NCBI RefSeq assembly: GCF_014359565.1
Contig: NZ_JACIZD010000001.1
Coordinates: forward strand, 124,001 to 188,000
DNA length: 64,000 bases
Direction of reading: 5' to 3'
Source: Immundisolibacter sp.
GTDB lineage: Bacteria; Pseudomonadota; Gammaproteobacteria; Immundisolibacterales; Immundisolibacteraceae
Positions 19,143-28,023 of the stretch are shown in pieces. The notes under the pieces are model-generated. The model had not been told where the DNA came from. It saw only the letters and a program-made list of their open reading frames with translations, and did not search any database. Positions within the stretch are counted from its first letter, which is position 1; the number at the start of each line of letters is the position of its first letter. The position numbers and the translations under genes were made by a program.

Positions 19143-21041
19143 ATGTCCACCGCCAGCATCGAATCGCCCGTCCCGGCCGGCCACCGCAGTCCACTGCCCC
19201 TGCTGGCGCTGGGGGCGCTGGGCGTGGTGTTCGGCGACATCGGCACCAGCCCGCTGTATGCGCTCAAGGAATGTTTCAGCGGCGCCCATGGCGCACCACT
19301 GACGCCGGCCAACCTGATGGGCGTGCTGTCACTGCTGTTCTGGGCGCTGGCGCTGGTGGTGTCCACCAAGTACGTGGCCTTCGTGATGCGGGCCGACAAC
19401 GGTGGCGAGGGCGGCATCCTGGCGCTGCTGGCGCTGGTGCAGCGACTGACGGCCGACCGCCCGCGGCTCAGCTACGCGCTGGCGATCCTGGGCGTGTTCG
19501 GGGCCACGCTGTTCTATGGCGACGCGATCATCACGCCGGCCATCTCTGTGCTGTCGGCGGTGGAGGGCGTGGGCGTGCTGGCGCCGGCCCTGTCGCACTA
19601 CGTGGTGCCGGTGACGGTGGGCGTGCTGACGGGGCTATTTCTCATCCAGCGCCACGGCACGGCCCGCGTCGGGGCGCTGTTCGGCCCGCTGACGCTGGTG
19701 TGGTTCCTGACGCTGGGCACGCTGGGCGCGACCGGCGTGGCGTCCAACCCGGCCGTGCTGGCGGCGCTCAATCCGCTGTACGGCATCGCCTTTTTGTATC
19801 AGCAGCCCGGGCTGGCCTTCGTGGTGCTGGGCGCGGTGGTGCTGGCGGTGACCGGCACCGAGGCGCTGTATGCCGACATGGGCCACTTCGGGGCCGGGCC
19901 GATCCGCCTGGGCTGGTTCGCGGTGGTGTGGCCGGCGCTGACGCTGAACTACTACGGCCAGGGCGCGCTGCTGCTGGCCGACCCGGCGGCAGTGCAAAAT
20001 CCGTTCTACCTGCTGGCGCCGGACGGGCTGCGGCCGGCCCTGGTGCTGCTCGCCACGGCGGCCACGATCATCGCCTCGCAGGCGGTGATCTCGGGCGCCT
20101 TCTCGCTGACCCAGCAGGCGATTCGCCTGGGCTATCTGCCGCGCCTTCGCATCCGCCACACCTCGGCCAGCGAGCGCGGCCAGATCTATATCCCGATCAT
20201 CAACTGGATGTTGCTGGTCGGCGTGCTGCTGCTGGTGCTCGGATTCCGCTCCTCGTCGGGTCTGGCGGCGGCCTACGGCATCGCCGTGACCGGCGCCATG
20301 CTGGTCGACAGCCTGCTGATCGCGGTGGTGATGGTGCTCGGCTGGCGCTGGCCGGTGCCGGTCGCCGGCGCGCTGCTGGCCGGGTTCCTGGTCATCGATC
20401 TTGGCTTCCTGGGTGCCAACGCGGTCAAGGTGGTCTCCGGCGGCTGGCTGCCGCTGAGCATCGCGCTGGCGCTGTTCGTGGGCCTGACCACCTGGCGGCG
20501 TGGGCGGCAGATACTGGCGGCCCGCCTGCAGGCCGAAACGCTCGGCATGGACGAGTTCCTGCGCACGCTGCAGCCGGAGGTGACGCGCGTGCCCGGCACG
20601 GCCGTTTTCATGACCGGCAACCTGGCGTGGGTGCCCAGCGCCCTGCTGCAGAACCTGGTCCATAACAAGGTACTGCACGAGCGCGTGGTGCTGGTGCACA
20701 TGCGCACCGCCGATGTGCCGTGGGTACACGCGGCCGGGCGCGTGCAGGTTCGGGATCGCGGGCGCGGGTTCTGGGAGGTGCGGGTGAATTACGGCTTCAT
20801 GCAGCGGCCGGACATTCCGCGCGCCCTTGCGCTGTGCGCGTTACACGGACTCGCGTTCGATTTGGACGACACCACGTTCTTCCTGGGCCGCGAGACGATC
20901 ATCCCCACCCTGCGGCCGGGCATGGCGCTGTGGCGGGAATATCTGTTTGCCTGGATGATGCGCAACGCCGGCCCGGCGGCGGAGTTCTTTCGCCTGCCCT
21001 CGGCGCGTGTGGTGGAACTGGGCAGCCAGATCGATATCTAG
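19143..21041 (+). CDS. kup: Low-affinity potassium transporter Kup
   Basis: 632 residues with about twelve membrane segments. [23 protein letters not shown] at the N-terminus, [31 protein letters not shown] and [16 protein letters not shown] are hallmark Kup/HAK motifs; the C-terminal 170 residues form the cytosolic domain. Kup takes up K+ with protons and works at low pH or under osmotic stress, fitting the divergent trehalose operon. ATG at 19143 is taken as start although the frame is open to 19077. Confidence 0.95.
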   Translation: MSTASIESPVPAGHRSPLPLLALGALGVVFGDIGTSPLYALKECFSGAHGAPLTPANLMGVLSLLFWALALVVSTKYVAFVMRADNGGEGGILALLALVQRLTADRPRLSYALAILGVFGATLFYGDAIITPAISVLSAVEGVGVLAPALSHYVVPVTVGVLTGLFLIQRHGTARVGALFGPLTLVWFLTLGTLGATGVASNPAVLAALNPLYGIAFLYQQPGLAFVVLGAVVLAVTGTEALYADMGHFGAGPIRLGWFAVVWPALTLNYYGQGALLLADPAAVQNPFYLLAPDGLRPALVLLATAATIIASQAVISGAFSLTQQAIRLGYLPRLRIRHTSASERGQIYIPIINWMLLVGVLLLVLGFRSSSGLAAAYGIAVTGAMLVDSLLIAVVMVLGWRWPVPVAGALLAGFLVIDLGFLGANAVKVVSGGWLPLSIALALFVGLTTWRRGRQILAARLQAETLGMDEFLRTLQPEVTRVPGTAVFMTGNLAWVPSALLQNLVHNKVLHERVVLVHMRTADVPWVHAAGRVQVRDRGRGFWEVRVNYGFMQRPDIPRALALCALHGLAFDLDDTTFFLGRETIIPTLRPGMALWREYLFAWMMRNAGPAAEFFRLPSARVVELGSQIDI

Positions 21042-21094
21042 CGTGTGCGCGGTGTAGATTCATCAACGACCACTCCCCGCACGAGGTAATCCCG

Positions 21095-21496
21095 ATGAGC
21101 GACCAATTGCCCGAAACCGAAGACCAATGGCGTCAGCGCCTGAGTCCGGAGCAGTACCGCGTGTGCCGGCAGAAAGGCACCGAGCCGGCCTTCACCGGCG
21201 CCTACTGGGACGAGAAAACACCCGGCGTGTACCGCTGCGCCGGTTGCGGCGCGGTGCTGTTCGACTCGGCCACCAAGTACGACTCCGGCAGCGGCTGGCC
21301 GAGCTTCTGGCAGCCTGCCGACCCGGCCGCCGTGGCCACCGAAACCGACACCAGCCACGGCATGCGGCGGGTCGAAGTGCACTGCGCGCGCTGCGGCTCG
21401 CACCTGGGCCACGTGTTCCCGGACGGGCCGCGCCCGACCGGCGAGCGCTACTGCATCAACTCGCTGTCGCTGACCCTGGAACCGCGCGGCGAGTAG
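21095..21496 (+). CDS. msrB: Peptide-methionine (R)-S-oxide reductase MsrB
   Basis: 133 residues. Catalytic Cys120 in RYCINS, zinc ligands Cys48/Cys51 and Cys97/Cys100, and SGSGWPSFW and [10 protein letters not shown] are all as in MsrB. It reduces R-methionine sulfoxide in proteins. GAGGT lies ahead of the ATG. It is the last intact host gene before the element; six bases after its stop starts the cut-off beginning of the exonuclease gene. Confidence 0.96.
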   Translation: MSDQLPETEDQWRQRLSPEQYRVCRQKGTEPAFTGAYWDEKTPGVYRCAGCGAVLFDSATKYDSGSGWPSFWQPADPAAVATETDTSHGMRRVEVHCARCGSHLGHVFPDGPRPTGERYCINSLSLTLEPRGE

Positions 21497-21502
21497 GCCG
21501 CC

Positions 21503-21524
21503 GTGGCGGAGGTCTACGTCAGCA
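21503..21524 (+). pseudogene. First codons of the split DnaQ-like exonuclease gene
   Basis: GTG GCG GAG GTC TAC GTC AGC reads VAEVYVS. The gene's remainder resumes on the other side of the element as VSTDIETDG at 39466. Joined through the shared TACGTCAGCA this gives [14 protein letters not shown], the expected N-terminus of a DEDD exonuclease. After insertion the left frame ends in TGA at 21539-21541, five codons beyond VYVS. Confidence 0.8.
21515..21524. other. attL core
   Basis: TACGTCAGCA, identical to 39463-39472. The next base inside is A on the left and the previous base inside is A on the right, so the identity is limited to ten bases. The core lies in codons 5-8 of the host exonuclease gene. 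Confidence 0.8.
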
Positions 21525-21582
21525 ACCACACAAGCGCCTGAAACCCGCATGGTTGCGCAGTCTTCGAGAAAAGATACCGCGC

Positions 21583-21605
21583 AGTTACCGTCAAAGTTAC
21601 CGTCA
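21583..21605 (+). promoter_or_regulatory. Left arm-type recombinase sites (two copies)
   Basis: AGTTACCGTCA occurs at 21583-21593 and 21595-21605, about 60 bases inside attL. The same 26-base block (21583-21608) recurs at the other end (39321-39346) with 23 of 26 bases equal. Paired short repeats near both ends of an integrated element are typical arm-type sites for a tyrosine recombinase. The remaining sequence between attL and 21786 contains no gene I can support. Confidence 0.55.
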
Positions 21606-21786
21606 GGCGCGCTCGCTGCATGTCGGTCGCCACGCCCGCCGACGGTGGCCGGCAGCAGCACCACCCTTGCGCCCGATCGCGACAGCGGCGACACTGGCGG
21701 CGTTCTGTCCCGTGACCCATGCGGTGAACACCGAGGGATCGAAAGACCCCGGGGCGTATTACCCCCAACGTCGGCGAGTACGGGCC

Positions 21787-21818
21787 AAGGCCGGGCACTC
21801 TTCGGGGTGTCCGGCCTT
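21787..21818. terminator. Hairpin terminator at the left end of the element
   Basis: AAGGCCGGGCAC at 21787-21798 pairs with GTGTCCGGCCTT at 21807-21818 around an 8-base loop, followed by TTCC on the + strand. It sits three bases past the stop of the leftmost ORF (21821), so it can end the long leftward transcript; its symmetry could also stop rightward readthrough from msrB. Confidence 0.55.
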
Positions 21819-21820
21819 TC

Positions 21821-22009
21821 CTATGTGCGGCGCGAGCGGGCCATGGCCTGGTCGATCGCCTGACCTACCCGGCGCCAGTCGTCTCCCATGCGCTTCGCGT
21901 CATCCTTCGGGCTTCGCACGACCGCGCGGCCGGCCGGCCAGATAGTCAAGACCGATGCCGCCCACCGAACTGCGGCTCGAATGCTGATCTGCGTCTTGGT
22001 GGACGGCAT
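21821..22009 (-). CDS. Small ORF, last of the leftward element operon
   Basis: 62 codons, MPSTKTQISIRAAVRW at the start and SPKDDAKRMGDDWRRVGQAI near the end; the rest is basic. No family recognised. Support is position only: same strand as the operon, 65 bases after the preceding gene, and directly before a hairpin terminator. The ribosome binding site is weak, so it may not be translated. Confidence 0.4.
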   Translation of the reverse strand: MPSTKTQISIRAAVRWAASVLTIWPAGRAVVRSPKDDAKRMGDDWRRVGQAIDQAMARSRRT

Positions 22010-22074
22010 CGGGAAGTCCGAAGGTAATGCGCCAGTTCCCGCCGAGTTCCCGGCAGGACAGGCAGGTGTTGGTG

Positions 22075-22686
22075 TCAGCGCCCGATGTGGCTCGCCAGCC
22101 CGGGCCGGCTGTTGAGCGCCTCAAGGCGGGCCGCGATGCGGGCAGCGCAGGAAGGTGACTCGGCCATGATCTCGGCCATCACGGCGCGGTAGAAGTCGCG
22201 GATGCGCCGCTCCTCCAGCAGCGTGTTCGAAATCGCAGCCGCGGTTTTCAGGATGTTCGCCTGCACGTTCACGGCCTGCAGCGCCGTCTTCGATACGCGA
22301 ATCTTGCCGTTCTGGTCGCGCGCGCCGTCGATGATCTCGGTCGCGATTTTCAGGCCCTCGGCCAGCACGGCGTTCGCGTCAATTACGCCAGCACGGCATA
22401 AGTCAGACACGCCGGGCGGCCGGGTCAGCTTCTGCCCCACGGCGGCCTCCACCCCGATGTCGTCGATGGCGTCCTGCGCGGCCTGCGGATCGATGTCGGC
22501 CGGGATCGGCTCGGCGCGGTCCACCAGTGTCTCGGCGCGGACCGCCTTCACCATGCGCCAGAAGGTCCGCTCGTTCACCTGCGGGAAGCGCTGCATCACC
22601 GAACGCCAGTCGGCGGCGCCCTCGTCGGCAAGGTGCTTGGCAATTGCGGCACGGCATGCGGCCTTCGTCGTCTTTCCAATGGCCAT
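22075..22686 (-). CDS. Helical phage-type protein of unknown function
   Basis: 203 residues, mostly helical. The N-terminal part (MAIGKTTKAACRAAIAKHLADEG, then VMQRFPQVNERTFWRMVKAV) looks like a helix-turn-helix; the C-terminal part (RIRDFYRAVMAEIMAESP, ARIAARLEALN) resembles phage small-terminase-like or related packaging proteins in tone, but I cannot assign a family. It stands apart from the tail genes, behind a 222-base gap with repeats (22687-22908), so it may be separately regulated. Confidence 0.6.
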   Translation of the reverse strand: MAIGKTTKAACRAAIAKHLADEGAADWRSVMQRFPQVNERTFWRMVKAVRAETLVDRAEPIPADIDPQAAQDAIDDIGVEAAVGQKLTRPPGVSDLCRAGVIDANAVLAEGLKIATEIIDGARDQNGKIRVSKTALQAVNVQANILKTAAAISNTLLEERRIRDFYRAVMAEIMAESPSCAARIAARLEALNSRPGLASHIGR

Positions 22687-22738
22687 GCGGGTCTGCGGCT
22701 CGTTTGTCGGTGGATGTCAGTCGGGTTTGTCAGTGCAT

Positions 22739-22757
22739 TGTACAGCGCGAATGTACA
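22739..22757. promoter_or_regulatory. Paired TGTACA palindromes
   Basis: TGTACA at 22739-22744 and again at 22752-22757, 13 bases apart start to start, 53 bases upstream of the ATG at 22686 on the minus strand. The minus-strand copy contains TACAAT, a possible -10. An operator/promoter for the downstream gene is plausible but unproven. Confidence 0.3.
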
Positions 22758-22840
22758 GTTCCCGGCCCGGGCGCCGTGGTGCTGGTGGTCCTGGCGAACA
22801 CGTCCCCAGCGGCGAATTTTTCGGGCTGGCTGTTTTTCGG

Positions 22841-22930
22841 TGGGGCAAGTGGGGCAAGTGGGGTAACGCAGCACTGGCGCGGCTTTCCGCCTGCCCCACT
22901 GCAAAAACTCAAGTGGGGCAAGTGGGGCAG
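22841..22930. repeat. 9-bp TGGGGCAAG repeats with an internal hairpin
   Basis: Three near-tandem copies of TGGGGCAAG lie at 22841-22865 and two more at 22914-22930. Between them TGCCCCACT (22892-22900) pairs with AGTGGGGCA (22912-22920) over an 11-base loop. The right block forms the end of the gene that stops at 22909 (codons for CPTCPT). A protein-binding or RNA-structure role is likely; none is known to me. Confidence 0.6.
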
Positions 22931-23235
22931 GCCACCGTGGTGCTGGTGGTGAGGGCGGGCGCCTGCCCTGCCGCCTTGGCGCGCGTGTCGCGGGTTTGCG
23001 GCGCTGGCTTCGGTATCGTGGCCCGCGGCGCTGGCTGCTTGGGCTCGCGTTCGTAGGCTGGCGAAGGAAAGCGTGCCTGAGGCTGCCCGGCGCCATCTTC
23101 GAGTTCGTCGTCCCGTTCAGGAACAAATTCCTGAACGGTGGCGTTTTGCTTGAGCGTTGCCGTCCGCCGTTCCCTCGCCGCCTCCCTCACCGCGGCATAG
23201 GCGTCGGTCAGCTGGTTGCGGCGGGCATCGGCCAT
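22909..23235 (-). CDS. Hypothetical charged protein of the element
   Basis: 108 residues. MADARRNQLTDAYAAVREAA is helical and charged; the centre (VPERDDELEDGAGQPQARF) is acidic and likely disordered; the end is Pro/Thr-rich and finishes ACPTCPT inside the 9-bp repeats, so its C-terminus may be set by repeat expansion. No family recognised. It starts 98 bases downstream of the five-unit 11-bp array. Confidence 0.5.
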   Translation of the reverse strand: MADARRNQLTDAYAAVREAARERRTATLKQNATVQEFVPERDDELEDGAGQPQARFPSPAYEREPKQPAPRATIPKPAPQTRDTRAKAAGQAPALTTSTTVACPTCPT

Positions 23236-23278
23236 CGCTGGAACTGGCGCGGTGCTGGTGCCGGCCTGGCGGGCGTGC

Positions 23279-23333
23279 CCGGTGCTTGTCCGGTGCTTGG
23301 CTCAACGTCGGCTCAACGTCGGCTCAACGTCGG
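23279..23333. repeat. Array of five 11-bp units
   Basis: Two units of CCGGTGCTTGK (23279-23289, 23290-23300) are followed with no gap by three perfect units of CTCAACGTCGG (23301-23311, 23312-23322, 23323-23333). Each unit is about one turn of DNA, so a protein could bind all on one face. It lies in the gap 23236-23349, upstream of the leftward gene that starts at 23235. Confidence 0.75.
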
Positions 23334-23349
23334 CCGTTGATCGGCCCGC

Positions 23350-23619
23350 TCAGCCCCGCGACAACAAGTCCAACACGTAGACCCGCTCGATCATCGGCCG
23401 CAGGTCTTCCGCCAGTCGTGGATGCCGGATGCCGATGGCGTCCACAGCGGACCGGGCCCGGCCGATGTCAGGGACGCAAGGCGCCTCACCGGCGTGCGCG
23501 AACGCCTTCATCACGTCCTGGGCGACCGCGGCATCTTCGAGGCCTACGCGGGCCGCCACCGCCTGCCGGGCGCGCGCCAGCAGGGCGGATACGGTGGCTG
23601 GGTCGTCTGACCAGTGCAT
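23350..23619 (-). CDS. Small helical hypothetical protein
   Basis: 89 residues: MHWSDDPATVSALLARARQA, then EDAAVAQDVMKAFAHAG and HPRLAEDLRPMIERVYVLDLL. Amphipathic helices with no cysteine or membrane segment. It begins two bases after the stop of the tail-module gene upstream (23621) and lies just past the tape-measure block, where phages encode tail completion or chaperone proteins. No family recognised. Confidence 0.6.
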   Translation of the reverse strand: MHWSDDPATVSALLARARQAVAARVGLEDAAVAQDVMKAFAHAGEAPCVPDIGRARSAVDAIGIRHPRLAEDLRPMIERVYVLDLLSRG

Positions 23620-23620
23620 G

Positions 23621-23965
23621 TCAGTCGCCGCTCACAACAATCAAGCGCCACGTCTTGTCCGCGTCCAGGCCGGTGCTGCTGGCCGCGATGGCTTCGAAGA
23701 AACCCTCGATGACCTGCGCTGCCGGCGACGTCAGAACGATGTCGGCCACCTTCGCGAACTGACCGGCGCCCGGCACCCTGGCGCGGACCGTGAGCGTGCC
23801 TGCCGCGGGTGTGGCCGGCGCCCCGGTGGCGCTCGATACGCATTCGGCCTGCATCTGGTGGCGCGCGTAGTGGCCGCCGTGGAATGGGCGCTGCACCGCT
23901 GCCGAGACCGATCCGCCGGCCTGGGTGCCGGACAGGATCGTGGTGGATGTTGGGTCGCCGTACAT
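23621..23965 (-). CDS. Putative phage structural protein
   Basis: 114 residues. Beta-rich pattern with Ser/Thr/Gly loops (TSTTILSGTQAGGSVSAAV; GTLTVRARVPGAGQF; WRLIVVSGD), like small phage tail or decoration proteins, though no family can be named. GGAGG precedes the ATG at 23965; a longer frame to 24088 runs through the upstream gene and is rejected. Position downstream of the tape measure supports a virion or tail role. Confidence 0.55.
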   Translation of the reverse strand: MYGDPTSTTILSGTQAGGSVSAAVQRPFHGGHYARHQMQAECVSSATGAPATPAAGTLTVRARVPGAGQFAKVADIVLTSPAAQVIEGFFEAIAASSTGLDADKTWRLIVVSGD

Positions 23966-23967
23966 GC

Positions 23968-24216
23968 TCAGTCCTCCATTTCGCGAACAAGGGCGATCAT
24001 GTGGTCGAGCAAGCCAGCGATCTCGCGGCACGCCGCAGGGTCGTCCGGGAATACCGACCGCGCCAGATCCTCGATGTCCGCGGCGCACTCGAAGCGGCCC
24101 GAGAACGCGGCCGGTATGAATGCCCGCGCGAATGTAAAAACGCCTTCCGGATCAGCGTCTTGCAACACCATCGCCAGCGCTGCCGTGGTGAAGTCGAGCG
24201 CGGTGGCGGCGCTCAA
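23968..24216 (-). CDS. Small acidic hypothetical protein
   Basis: 82 residues, acidic and helical (DPEGVFTFARAFIPAAF, CAADIEDLARSVFPDD, EIAGLLDHMIALVREMED). The start is TTG at 24216 overlapping the tape-measure stop (TTGA), so it depends on translational coupling. No family recognised. Confidence 0.55.
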   Translation of the reverse strand: MSAATALDFTTAALAMVLQDADPEGVFTFARAFIPAAFSGRFECAADIEDLARSVFPDDPAACREIAGLLDHMIALVREMED

Positions 24217-26336
24217 GGCACGGCCACCGTGGTGACGCCGTTCGACTTCGGCGTCGTCAACGGCATTTCGTGCGCGGTCCGCCCTGTCGTCTTTCCGGTC
24301 GGGTCCTTGACCACGACCTGCAGGTGCAAGTCGTGCATGATCTTCTGCGGGTAGGCCAGCGACTCCGGCCCGATGTTGCTGGGCTTGCCGGCGTAGTACT
24401 TGTCCACGTTGCCAGGGCCTGAGTGGTAGGCCAGCAGCGCCTTGTAAAGGTCGCCGTTGTAGCGCTCAAACATCTGCTTGAAGTACTTCGCGCCGCCCAT
24501 CACGTTCTGATCGACGTTGAACGGATCGCGGACCCCCATATCGCGCGCGGTGCCCGGCAGCAGCTGCATCACGCCTTGGGCGCCCGCCTTGGACACTGCA
24601 TTTGGGTTGCCGCCGCTCTCGGCCTGGATGATGCGATACAGCAGCTGCGCGTTGACGCCTGTCCCCTCGTTAGCCTGCTTGACGGCGTTCGGGAGCATCC
24701 ATGCCTTCGACATCTTGCGCTTGGCGTCCTCGGCCTTGGTGATCTCGACCTGCTTCGCCGCGCTGGCCTTCGCGAACTCCTCGTCCGTCATGTTGTCGCT
24801 GGGCGCCGCGAGGTGCTTCTTGTACGTGTCGCCGGCAGCGAACACCACGGCATCGCGCACGCCGTTCAGGACCTTCAGCAGCGGCTGGCCTTCCTTCGTC
24901 AGCGCGTCGTGGATGGCCGTCATCTTGGTCAGCGTGTCGGCGCCCTGGTTGCCGCCGTACTTGTTGATGATGGCGTCGATGCCGGCCTGGGTCGGCTTCG
25001 TGCCATTGATCTTGGCGTCCATGAACAGCTTGTCGAGTTCGGCGTAGGCGTTGCGCGGAAGGCCGGTCGCGTTGTGCATCGCATCGGCCCGCTGTGCCGG
25101 GTTGGCGTAGTCCTGGCGGGCCTGCTTGAGGACCTTCTCAAGGTTCGTTTCGCCGTCCTCGTTGACGAAGAAGGCACCCTTCTCGGCCCGCAGCTTGTAC
25201 TCGTAAGGGTCCTTGCCGTTCAGCGCGCGGTACATGAAGAACTCGCCGGCCTCACCGCCGCCTGGGTTGGCGATGCCGCTGGACATCTGGCCCAGAATGT
25301 TTGATCCATACTCACCGCGCAGGGCCGGGTTCTTGCTGGCGTTCATGCGGCTGATGGCGTCGAGCATGTAGGGCACCTGACCGCCGGCACTGACGCCGCT
25401 GCGGACCAGTGAGTCGGTCAGCTGGTCCACGGCCTGCAACACCTTTTCGGGCGCGGCCTGCATACCGCCTTCCTTGACGCCGGTGGCGATCAGCGAGGCG
25501 AACCGCCGCTCGCCGGTGCCGTCGAACAGTCCCTTGAAGCGGGACCTGCCCATGAAGGCGACGCCTTCTGCCGGGTCCATGCCGAGACCACGGGCCATGC
25601 CGATGCCGGCGCGGGTGCCGCGCAGCATGATGTTCGTGTCCGCCTCGGCCGCCATGCTGGAAAACGACCTTCCGAGCTTGATGCTCTCCTCGAAGGTCAC
25701 GCCAAGGCCGTTTCCCAGCGATCGCGTTTTCTCGCGCAGTTCGTCGAACGCACCGGCCGTGGACTGCAGCCGGCGCCACAGCGGGTCTAGCGTGATCGCT
25801 TCCTGCTGGGCCTGCTCGACGCCTTTCTTGGCCATGCCGGCGATGGTGCCCAAACCGGCCATGCCCAGCGTGAATTTCAGGATGCCGCCGAGTCCGCCAG
25901 GGATGCCAAGGCCCGGGATGCTCGGGATGCCGCCGCCGCCACCACCGCCACCGCCGCCACCACCACCACCGGGCGGAAGGCCGGCACCGGCCGACGTGTT
26001 GCGCAGCAGCCGGCGGGCCAGTTCCTCGCGCTGCCGCTGCGCCCCGCTGGTGGTGGTGTGCCACTTCGACACGTCCAGGTCCCACGGCGCCACGCCGGAC
26101 TGGCCGGTCTGCTTGACGTGCGTGCGCAGGGACTGCGACGACCGCAGCAGCATCTCGTACTCGGCGTTCACCGCCTTCATGTCGTCGGCCAGCCTTGCCA
26201 GCGACGGCTGGGAGAAGTCGATCTTCGAGAACTCTCGGCCCTGCTGTCCTGCTTCCTTCAGCGCAGTGCGGAACCGCTGCAGCACCTGGAATGCCTGGCC
26301 GCCGTCGGCGTCGATGCGGACTTTTACGTCGGACAT
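24213..26336 (-). CDS. Tape-measure-like tail protein with C-terminal lytic transglycosylase
   Basis: 707 residues. The C-terminal domain is an SLT-type transglycosylase: LLYRIIQAESGGNPNAVS (catalytic Glu), GVMQLLPGTA, then MGGAKYFKQMFERYNGD and LLAYHSGPGNVDKYY. Ahead of it are long helical stretches (residues 1-100 and 190-520), a glycine-rich hydrophobic segment near 150-180 (GIPGGLGGILKFTLGMAGLG) and, before that, a run of 14 glycines. Together this is a tail tape measure that cuts peptidoglycan during DNA entry. 707 residues would suit a short tail. The frame is open to 27104, but the N-terminus MSDVKVRIDADGG fits and the extension overlaps the hub gene. Confidence 0.8.
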   Translation of the reverse strand: MSDVKVRIDADGGQAFQVLQRFRTALKEAGQQGREFSKIDFSQPSLARLADDMKAVNAEYEMLLRSSQSLRTHVKQTGQSGVAPWDLDVSKWHTTTSGAQRQREELARRLLRNTSAGAGLPPGGGGGGGGGGGGGGIPSIPGLGIPGGLGGILKFTLGMAGLGTIAGMAKKGVEQAQQEAITLDPLWRRLQSTAGAFDELREKTRSLGNGLGVTFEESIKLGRSFSSMAAEADTNIMLRGTRAGIGMARGLGMDPAEGVAFMGRSRFKGLFDGTGERRFASLIATGVKEGGMQAAPEKVLQAVDQLTDSLVRSGVSAGGQVPYMLDAISRMNASKNPALRGEYGSNILGQMSSGIANPGGGEAGEFFMYRALNGKDPYEYKLRAEKGAFFVNEDGETNLEKVLKQARQDYANPAQRADAMHNATGLPRNAYAELDKLFMDAKINGTKPTQAGIDAIINKYGGNQGADTLTKMTAIHDALTKEGQPLLKVLNGVRDAVVFAAGDTYKKHLAAPSDNMTDEEFAKASAAKQVEITKAEDAKRKMSKAWMLPNAVKQANEGTGVNAQLLYRIIQAESGGNPNAVSKAGAQGVMQLLPGTARDMGVRDPFNVDQNVMGGAKYFKQMFERYNGDLYKALLAYHSGPGNVDKYYAGKPSNIGPESLAYPQKIMHDLHLQVVVKDPTGKTTGRTAHEMPLTTPKSNGVTTVAVP

Positions 26337-26362
26337 GTGTTTCTGCCTCAGTTGTTGGCGGC

Positions 26363-27814
26363 TCAGCCGTACGCGCCGGCTCTGCCTTCGGTGGCGTAGG
26401 GACTGGCCGGCATCTTCGAGCGCTCGATGAGGCCGGTGCCGCGGATGCCTTGCACGCTCGTGGTGAAGCCCTGGAATGGTCGGAACTCGTGGGACACGGC
26501 CTGTGCGTAAAACTCGAACCGGAAACCGCCGCGGTTCACGCGGATGTAGTTGCCGGCCCGGATACCCTCGTCGCCGCGCAAGGTCATCGACACGTCTTCG
26601 AACGCCACGTTGTCGCGGTTGATCGCCTTGAGCGCGTCGCGCCGGACCTTGGCCCAGCCGGCTATCGACTCGGCAAACGCGGTGGCCTCGGAGGCTGGCA
26701 GACCCACGCCGCGGCCACCGCCCGTGTGGGCCTGCGACATCACCACATCCATGACGCGCGCGCCGTACAGCGCCCGTGCCGAGTTCGGGCCGTCCTCGAT
26801 CAGATCGCCAAGCTGAAAAGCTGCGGCCTTCTGGGAGCCTTCGGTGTTCAGCGAGACTGCGGACGGGTTTGCCCAGTAGATGTTTGCCACGTTGGCATCG
26901 GATCGCGACACGTCCAGCGAAACGATGGCGTCGTCCGTCACGCCGATCGTCCCGGCCATGGCCTTGCTGGCGCCCTGATCGATCCAGTGGCCGTTGATGT
27001 CCTTGAATGGCAGCGCGCGGTAGACCAGCACCGGGCCGTCCTCGCGGTCTTCGATGAACAGCTCGTTCCAGGCCAGGTCGCAGCGCTCGACCATCCACTC
27101 CCATGCTGGCCGGTCGTAGGGATTTACGCCGAACGGGTTCACTGTGCCTTCGTTCACGGTCGCGTCCACGCCGATCAGGCGCTCGACCGATGGCGTGGCG
27201 TTCGGGTCAGCGCTGCCGATCGACCGCGCGAAGAATTCTTCGAGCCACGGGTTGATCACCGAGTGTGTGATCTCCCGCACAAAGTCGCTGGCCGGATACG
27301 ACCGAAACGGCATGCCGGCGGCTTCGAGGCGCGCGAAGTTCGACAGGGCATCGCCGGTGCCGGCCGCTTCCAGCCACGTCAGTCGCACCCGGGCGAAGGC
27401 CAGCCCGTAGTCGGCGCCCTCGATCACCACCTGCCGCTGCGGCCGGCCGTTCGGGCCCATGCTCTCGCTGCGGTGGACCTGCGTGACGAAACCGCGCATG
27501 ACGATGGGCAATTCGCCGGGCGTCTTGTGCGGTTCGCGGGCCATGCGGATTTCGATGGAATCCATCGGCTCGGCCATCGCGTACAGCGTGTCCTGCGTCT
27601 GCCCGTCCCGCTGATCGGTCAGCGTGATGCTGAACTGGCCCATCGGCGCGAGGATGGACTTATGCGTCGTCACGGCGCCGTTCTCGCCTAGGAAGGGCGT
27701 CAGGTCCACCGTGGTGCGCGCGCCGGTGTAGCGCTTGGACACGCCGGCCTCGTCACGGCGGATGTTTTTCATCAACGTGACTTTGACCTGCGGCGTGTAC
27801 GTCCTGACGCTCAC
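26363..27814 (-). CDS. Phage baseplate/tail hub-like protein
   Basis: 483 residues. VDLTPFLGENGAVTTHKS, MGQFSITLTDQ, DSIEIRMAREP, VMRGFVTQVHRS and QVVIEGADYGLAF follow the beta-strand order of gp27/gpD-type hub domains (ring-forming beta barrels at the tail tip); the end returns to beta sequence (AGNYIRVNRGGFRFEFYAQAVSH). Hub proteins sit next to tape measures in tailed phages, as here. GTG start overlapping the upstream gene (GTGA). Assignment is by pattern, not by a database match. Confidence 0.65.
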   Translation of the reverse strand: MSVRTYTPQVKVTLMKNIRRDEAGVSKRYTGARTTVDLTPFLGENGAVTTHKSILAPMGQFSITLTDQRDGQTQDTLYAMAEPMDSIEIRMAREPHKTPGELPIVMRGFVTQVHRSESMGPNGRPQRQVVIEGADYGLAFARVRLTWLEAAGTGDALSNFARLEAAGMPFRSYPASDFVREITHSVINPWLEEFFARSIGSADPNATPSVERLIGVDATVNEGTVNPFGVNPYDRPAWEWMVERCDLAWNELFIEDREDGPVLVYRALPFKDINGHWIDQGASKAMAGTIGVTDDAIVSLDVSRSDANVANIYWANPSAVSLNTEGSQKAAAFQLGDLIEDGPNSARALYGARVMDVVMSQAHTGGGRGVGLPASEATAFAESIAGWAKVRRDALKAINRDNVAFEDVSMTLRGDEGIRAGNYIRVNRGGFRFEFYAQAVSHEFRPFQGFTTSVQGIRGTGLIERSKMPASPYATEGRAGAYG

Positions 27815-28023
27815 GGGCGGCCCTCCGGCTGGCCGGCCTGGTCAGGCACCTGCGGCACTGGCCACGCACGATCGATGCAGACCTTCAGGCAGATCGGATC
27901 GCCAAGCAATGCCAATTCAACGGTGCGCTGCACCAGATCGGGCAGTCGGTCGAGAACCATGCGCTGCGCCCGGCGCTGGGCCGACTTCGACATCGGCCCG
28001 GGCCGGCCCTTGATGGCGCTCAT
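27811..28023 (-). CDS. Small basic protein of the tail module
   Basis: 70 residues, basic N-terminus (MSAIKGRPGPMSKSAQRRAQ) and a helix VQRTVELALLGDPICLKVCIDR. The GDP..LK.C.DR pattern recalls the conserved strip of small phage proteins catalogued as DUF5681; that link is from memory. ATG at 28023 overlaps the coiled-coil gene (ATGA), and its stop overlaps the hub gene. Confidence 0.55.
   Translation of the reverse strand: MSAIKGRPGPMSKSAQRRAQRMVLDRLPDLVQRTVELALLGDPICLKVCIDRAWPVPQVPDQAGQPEGRP

Noticed and set aside
21900-22124. 74-codon minus-strand frame
   Set aside because: Overlaps both the gene at 22075 and the ORF at 21821 in another frame; composition typical of a shadow.
22739-22757. 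LexA (SOS) box
   Set aside because: Two TGTACA palindromes lack the CTGT-N8-ACAG arrangement with proper spacing; kept only as an unspecified operator candidate.
26337-27104. N-terminal extension of the tape-measure frame
   Set aside because: It lies within the hub gene in another frame; the ATG at 26336 begins sensible protein sequence.
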